46,876 nucleotides of DNA from contig JAJYDW010000003.1 of assembly GCA_021790385.1 (NCBI GenBank), positions 89,869 to 136,744 of the forward strand, in the 5' to 3' direction. How positions within the stretch are numbered: position 1 is the first letter of the stretch; every line of letters starts with the position of its first letter. Made by a program: the position numbers and the translations under genes. Under the pieces are notes generated by a model. The model ran no database searches and was not told the origin of the DNA. It worked only from the letters and a program-made list of their open reading frames with translations. This DNA comes from Planctomycetota bacterium. GTDB lineage: Bacteria; Planctomycetota; Phycisphaerae; WQYP01. Shown one piece after another: positions 44,796 to 46,876 of the stretch.

Positions 44796-44813
44796 CGGCA
44801 CATAAATGTGCCG
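44796..44813 (-). other. Perfect 18-base inverted repeat upstream of the BNR gene
   Basis: CGGCACATAAATGTGCCG is perfectly self-complementary apart from the central two bases. It lies 30 bases after the stop of the lectin-like gene and 40 bases before the BNR start, and is followed some 15 bases on by T-rich sequence. It may act as a terminator-type hairpin or an operator; evidence is sequence symmetry only. Confidence 0.4.
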
Positions 44814-44843
44814 GCTAAGGACTTATGCTTTCAGAAACCGTGA

Positions 44844-45644
44844 TTATTTCGCTGATTTCACTAATTTCGCCGCCCTTGCCCGCAAATGGTTACCCGCTTC
44901 CGTCAGGGAAAATTTGCTGAACGTGCCCTTCATATTGCCGCCTCCGTTGCCCAGGCCAACCGCGGTTATCTTCGGGTTTTTGCTAAATGCCTTCGGCCCG
45001 TAGTGTTTTCCATTTACGGTAAATTCATAGGTCCACTTTGGTGCGGTGGTATTGAGAACGATGGAAACTTTGTTCGTACCTTTTTTATCCACCGGGTTCG
45101 CATAAACCTTTCCGGCACTACGCCAGAGCAACGCATTAGCTTGGTGTATCGCTGCAAACGCATACCCAGACGAGTGATCCAAATCAGCCCTAGTGTTGGG
45201 GGTGCCGATAAACCCCAGTTCAAGTGAGGAATAACCCCCATTCCCGGACTTCCAATTTATGCCCGCCGACAGGGTATAAATATGGCCGCTGGTCGGCGTA
45301 AAAAGCAGATACGCTTCGCCTGTGGCGGATCCCGTCGCCGAATAGCCGCCGTCCGTCCAGCCCACGCCTTGGCCGGCACCATTACCCGCACGGTTCTGGG
45401 TGCCGGCCGTCCAGACCTTGCTGGTGCCATGATCCGTGGTGGGCTTGGCACCGTCAAGGTTTTTCGAAGGGTGGGTAAAGCTATCCGCATAAATGGTCTT
45501 GCCGGTGGTGACCGATGCGGCCCCGGCCAACAGCCCCACCGCCGCCAGCACCGCAGCGGCGATAGCCGCCTGCGCCGATCGGCATGGTGCGGACCGACCC
45601 GGATTCCGGGGGCTGGACGAACTGTGGAAAAATTTGCTGAACAT
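44844..45644 (-). CDS. Secreted protein, possible concanavalin/LamG-like fold
   Basis: Exported protein of 266 residues. Signal segment AAIAAAVLAAVGLLAGAAS is preceded by a basic, Ser- and Pro-rich start. The mature part begins TGKTIYADSFTHPSKNLDGAKP, a pattern common at the start of lectin-type jelly rolls in Planctomycetota. It continues with strands such as HIYTLSAGINWKSGNGGYSSLELGF, TNKVSIVLNTTAPKWTYEFTVNGKHYG and NMKGTFSKFSLTEA. No catalytic motif was identified and the fold call is tentative. ATG 45644 has AAGGAGA 5 bases upstream; the frame is open to 45662. It has no PEP-CTERM or other visible anchor; its end (RARAAKLVKSAK) is basic. Confidence 0.68.
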   Translation of the reverse strand: MFSKFFHSSSSPRNPGRSAPCRSAQAAIAAAVLAAVGLLAGAASVTTGKTIYADSFTHPSKNLDGAKPTTDHGTSKVWTAGTQNRAGNGAGQGVGWTDGGYSATGSATGEAYLLFTPTSGHIYTLSAGINWKSGNGGYSSLELGFIGTPNTRADLDHSSGYAFAAIHQANALLWRSAGKVYANPVDKKGTNKVSIVLNTTAPKWTYEFTVNGKHYGPKAFSKNPKITAVGLGNGGGNMKGTFSKFSLTEAGNHLRARAAKLVKSAK

Positions 45645-45863
45645 AAAATCTCCTTGCCACATGGGGGCGATTGATGGTTACTCGCCGCCGGGTTTCCCCG
45701 CAGGCGAATTGCCCGCCGAACTCCGATAGCTATTGGGACCGCGCTTGGCCGCAACGTGCGGCCGCCATCCGAGGTCATCAACAGCACCCCATTGGAATGG
45801 TACCTCGGTGATTGATCATAACTGACGGCATGGGGATCCTTATCTATTGATGACAGTGGGTTT
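45645..45863. other. Gap with a possible propeller or pilin fragment
   Basis: 219 bases between pseudopilin stop and lectin-like start. On the minus strand, 45845-45690 reads in frame AVSYDQSPRYHSNGVLLMTSDGGRTLRPSAV without a start. The TSDGGRT part looks like an Asp-box turn and resembles the NGVVLVYGGR end of the nearby BNR gene; the same residues fit an H-X9-DG pattern (His at 45799, Asp at 45769) of planctomycete pilins. It may be a vestige of a lost gene; I cannot decide which. Confidence 0.35.
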
Positions 45864-46832
45864 TCACGGCCACGGCTCGTTGGGAAATGCGTGATACCAG
45901 TTGCCCTGAGCGGTTATCGCATACGGTGCGCTGACATTGTCATTGGCATCTGTAACCAAAAATACGCTGTCGCTGGGCAACGCCACCGACCAATTCCAAC
46001 CGCCGTAGACAACGTACTTGTCGCGGTCGATTTTGTCGTCACCGGGCGGCTGGTTCCGGGCACGGGGCATCCATACCACCGAGCCATCCACCCGCCCCAC
46101 ATTGCCGCCACCATCCACTCCCACCTGGTTGCCGGGATGGTTGGTCTCCGATGGCAGCGTATAGCCGTTAAATTGGCCCACCGGCGCAGGCACGCAATAC
46201 CGATCCCCCCAAAGGGCCGCCAAGTTCCAATAAGGTGAGCGCACGGCCGCCAGCGTGGTCAACCGCAGCACGTAGGGGTAATACTGTCCGTTGGACGGGC
46301 CGGTGGGAAAGGCACTTCCCGTGTAATAGCCGTATTCCAGCGGCCAGGCGTCCGTGATCGCCCCGGGACGCGGCGAAAGCGCCGCTGGACAGATCAGCGA
46401 CGGCGGCGTGTGGCCGTACATGATATTCCACCGGACCCCGCTCCAGCCCAAAGGCCCGCCCTCGCCATAGTTCACACCGTCAAATGTAGTGCTCACACCG
46501 TAAAATTCATGAAAAAAACTCATCAGGCTGGTATTGGTGTTGAAGTACGCCCCCACCATCGCGCCGCCCCCATTGGCCATAAGGACGTCGTTGTTTTCAT
46601 CGGCGTACATCATTGTGGACAGCGTCAGCGATCGCACATTGGCCGCACAAGCGATGCGCAGGGCCATCCTGCGAGCTTTGGCCAATGCCGGCAGCAACAG
46701 CGCGATGAGGAGGGAGATAATCAGGATTACCACCAGAAGTTCCACGAGCGTAAAACCGTGTAGGGGCCGGCGGAAGCGGTTAGACTTCCGCAGTGTGTAT
46801 GACTTTTTACAACCCCTTACACGGAGAATCAT
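45864..46832 (-). CDS. Pseudopilin-like protein with prepilin cleavage/methylation signal
   Basis: A 322-residue protein with a type IV prepilin N-terminus: HGFTLVELLVVILIISLLIALLLPALAKAR at residues 25-54, where a prepilin peptidase would cut after Gly26 and methylate the Phe. A short polar linker follows (RRMALRIACAANVRSLTLSTMMYADENND), then a globular part typical of the abundant pilin-like proteins of Phycisphaerae. It ends with NHPGNQVGVDGGGNVGRVDGSVVWM, resembling their H-X-DG region. The start at ATG 46832 has no good ribosome site; the frame stays open to the window edge, so the true start may lie beyond. Probably surface-located, though not necessarily a fibre subunit. Confidence 0.85.
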   Translation of the reverse strand: MILRVRGCKKSYTLRKSNRFRRPLHGFTLVELLVVILIISLLIALLLPALAKARRMALRIACAANVRSLTLSTMMYADENNDVLMANGGGAMVGAYFNTNTSLMSFFHEFYGVSTTFDGVNYGEGGPLGWSGVRWNIMYGHTPPSLICPAALSPRPGAITDAWPLEYGYYTGSAFPTGPSNGQYYPYVLRLTTLAAVRSPYWNLAALWGDRYCVPAPVGQFNGYTLPSETNHPGNQVGVDGGGNVGRVDGSVVWMPRARNQPPGDDKIDRDKYVVYGGWNWSVALPSDSVFLVTDANDNVSAPYAITAQGNWYHAFPNEPWP

Positions 46833-46876
46833 ATTATGCCCGAAGCCACTCCAGCCTTCAAATCGTTCGTTGGTGT

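Overview
The window looks like chromosome from a Planctomycetota bacterium, most likely class Phycisphaerae. This is inferred from the kinds of genes present, not from a marker gene. The signs are a pseudopilin with the GFTLVELLVV leader, several large secreted beta-propeller, beta-helix and lectin-like proteins, repeated Gfo/Idh/MocA oxidoreductases and sugar isomerases, glycoside hydrolases in clusters, and an ABC sugar importer without its own ATPase. No rRNA, tRNA, CRISPR array or intact mobile element was seen.

Layout. (1) 1-1681: start of class I fructose-bisphosphate aldolase (minus, cut by the window edge), then rnpA-yidD without rpmH, then a small OsmC-family protein. (2) 1794-6345: a secreted beta-helix protein and a secreted subtilase (plus), facing two multi-pass membrane proteins (minus). 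(3) 6418-11901: a nitrogen block on the minus strand. It holds a P-II protein, two ammonium transporters and a small methyltransferase. Each transporter gene has a perfect sigma-54 (-24/-12) promoter upstream, TGGCACGAAAATTGCC and TGGCACAGTGTTTGCT. The P-II protein lacks Tyr51, the usual uridylylation site. (4) 12028-16670: gltX, a GHMP kinase resembling L-arabinokinase, and a UbiD-family decarboxylase; the last two overlap.

(5) 16982-21699 (plus): a carbohydrate ABC importer. The first gene fuses a solute-binding domain to a MalF-like permease and is interrupted by an in-frame TAA. The second is a MalG-like permease with a frameshift and a roughly 300-residue external loop built from about five copies of one degenerate motif. 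Both genes look recently disabled, unless the sequence carries errors. (6) 29820-21709 (minus): transaldolase, glucose-6-phosphate isomerase, oxidoreductase, GH4 hydrolase and two SIS-type proteins, probably one catabolic operon converging on the importer. (7) 30035-31413 (plus): a TIM-barrel sugar isomerase and the tail of an IS4-family transposase.

(8) 39276-31437 (minus): oxidoreductase, URO-D-family protein, a large unknown TIM-barrel-like protein, GH2 beta-mannosidase and a clan-A glycoside hydrolase; this probably serves breakdown of a mannose-containing or related glycan. The upper part of this block looks richer in G+C than its neighbours. (9) 39497-46832 (minus): four secreted or surface proteins: a 1325-residue propeller with carbohydrate-binding-like ends, a BNR/Ycf48-like propeller, a lectin-fold-like protein and a pseudopilin.

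The most notable points are the paired sigma-54 amt promoters with the altered P-II protein, the repeat-built loop in the sugar permease, and the double disruption of that importer.
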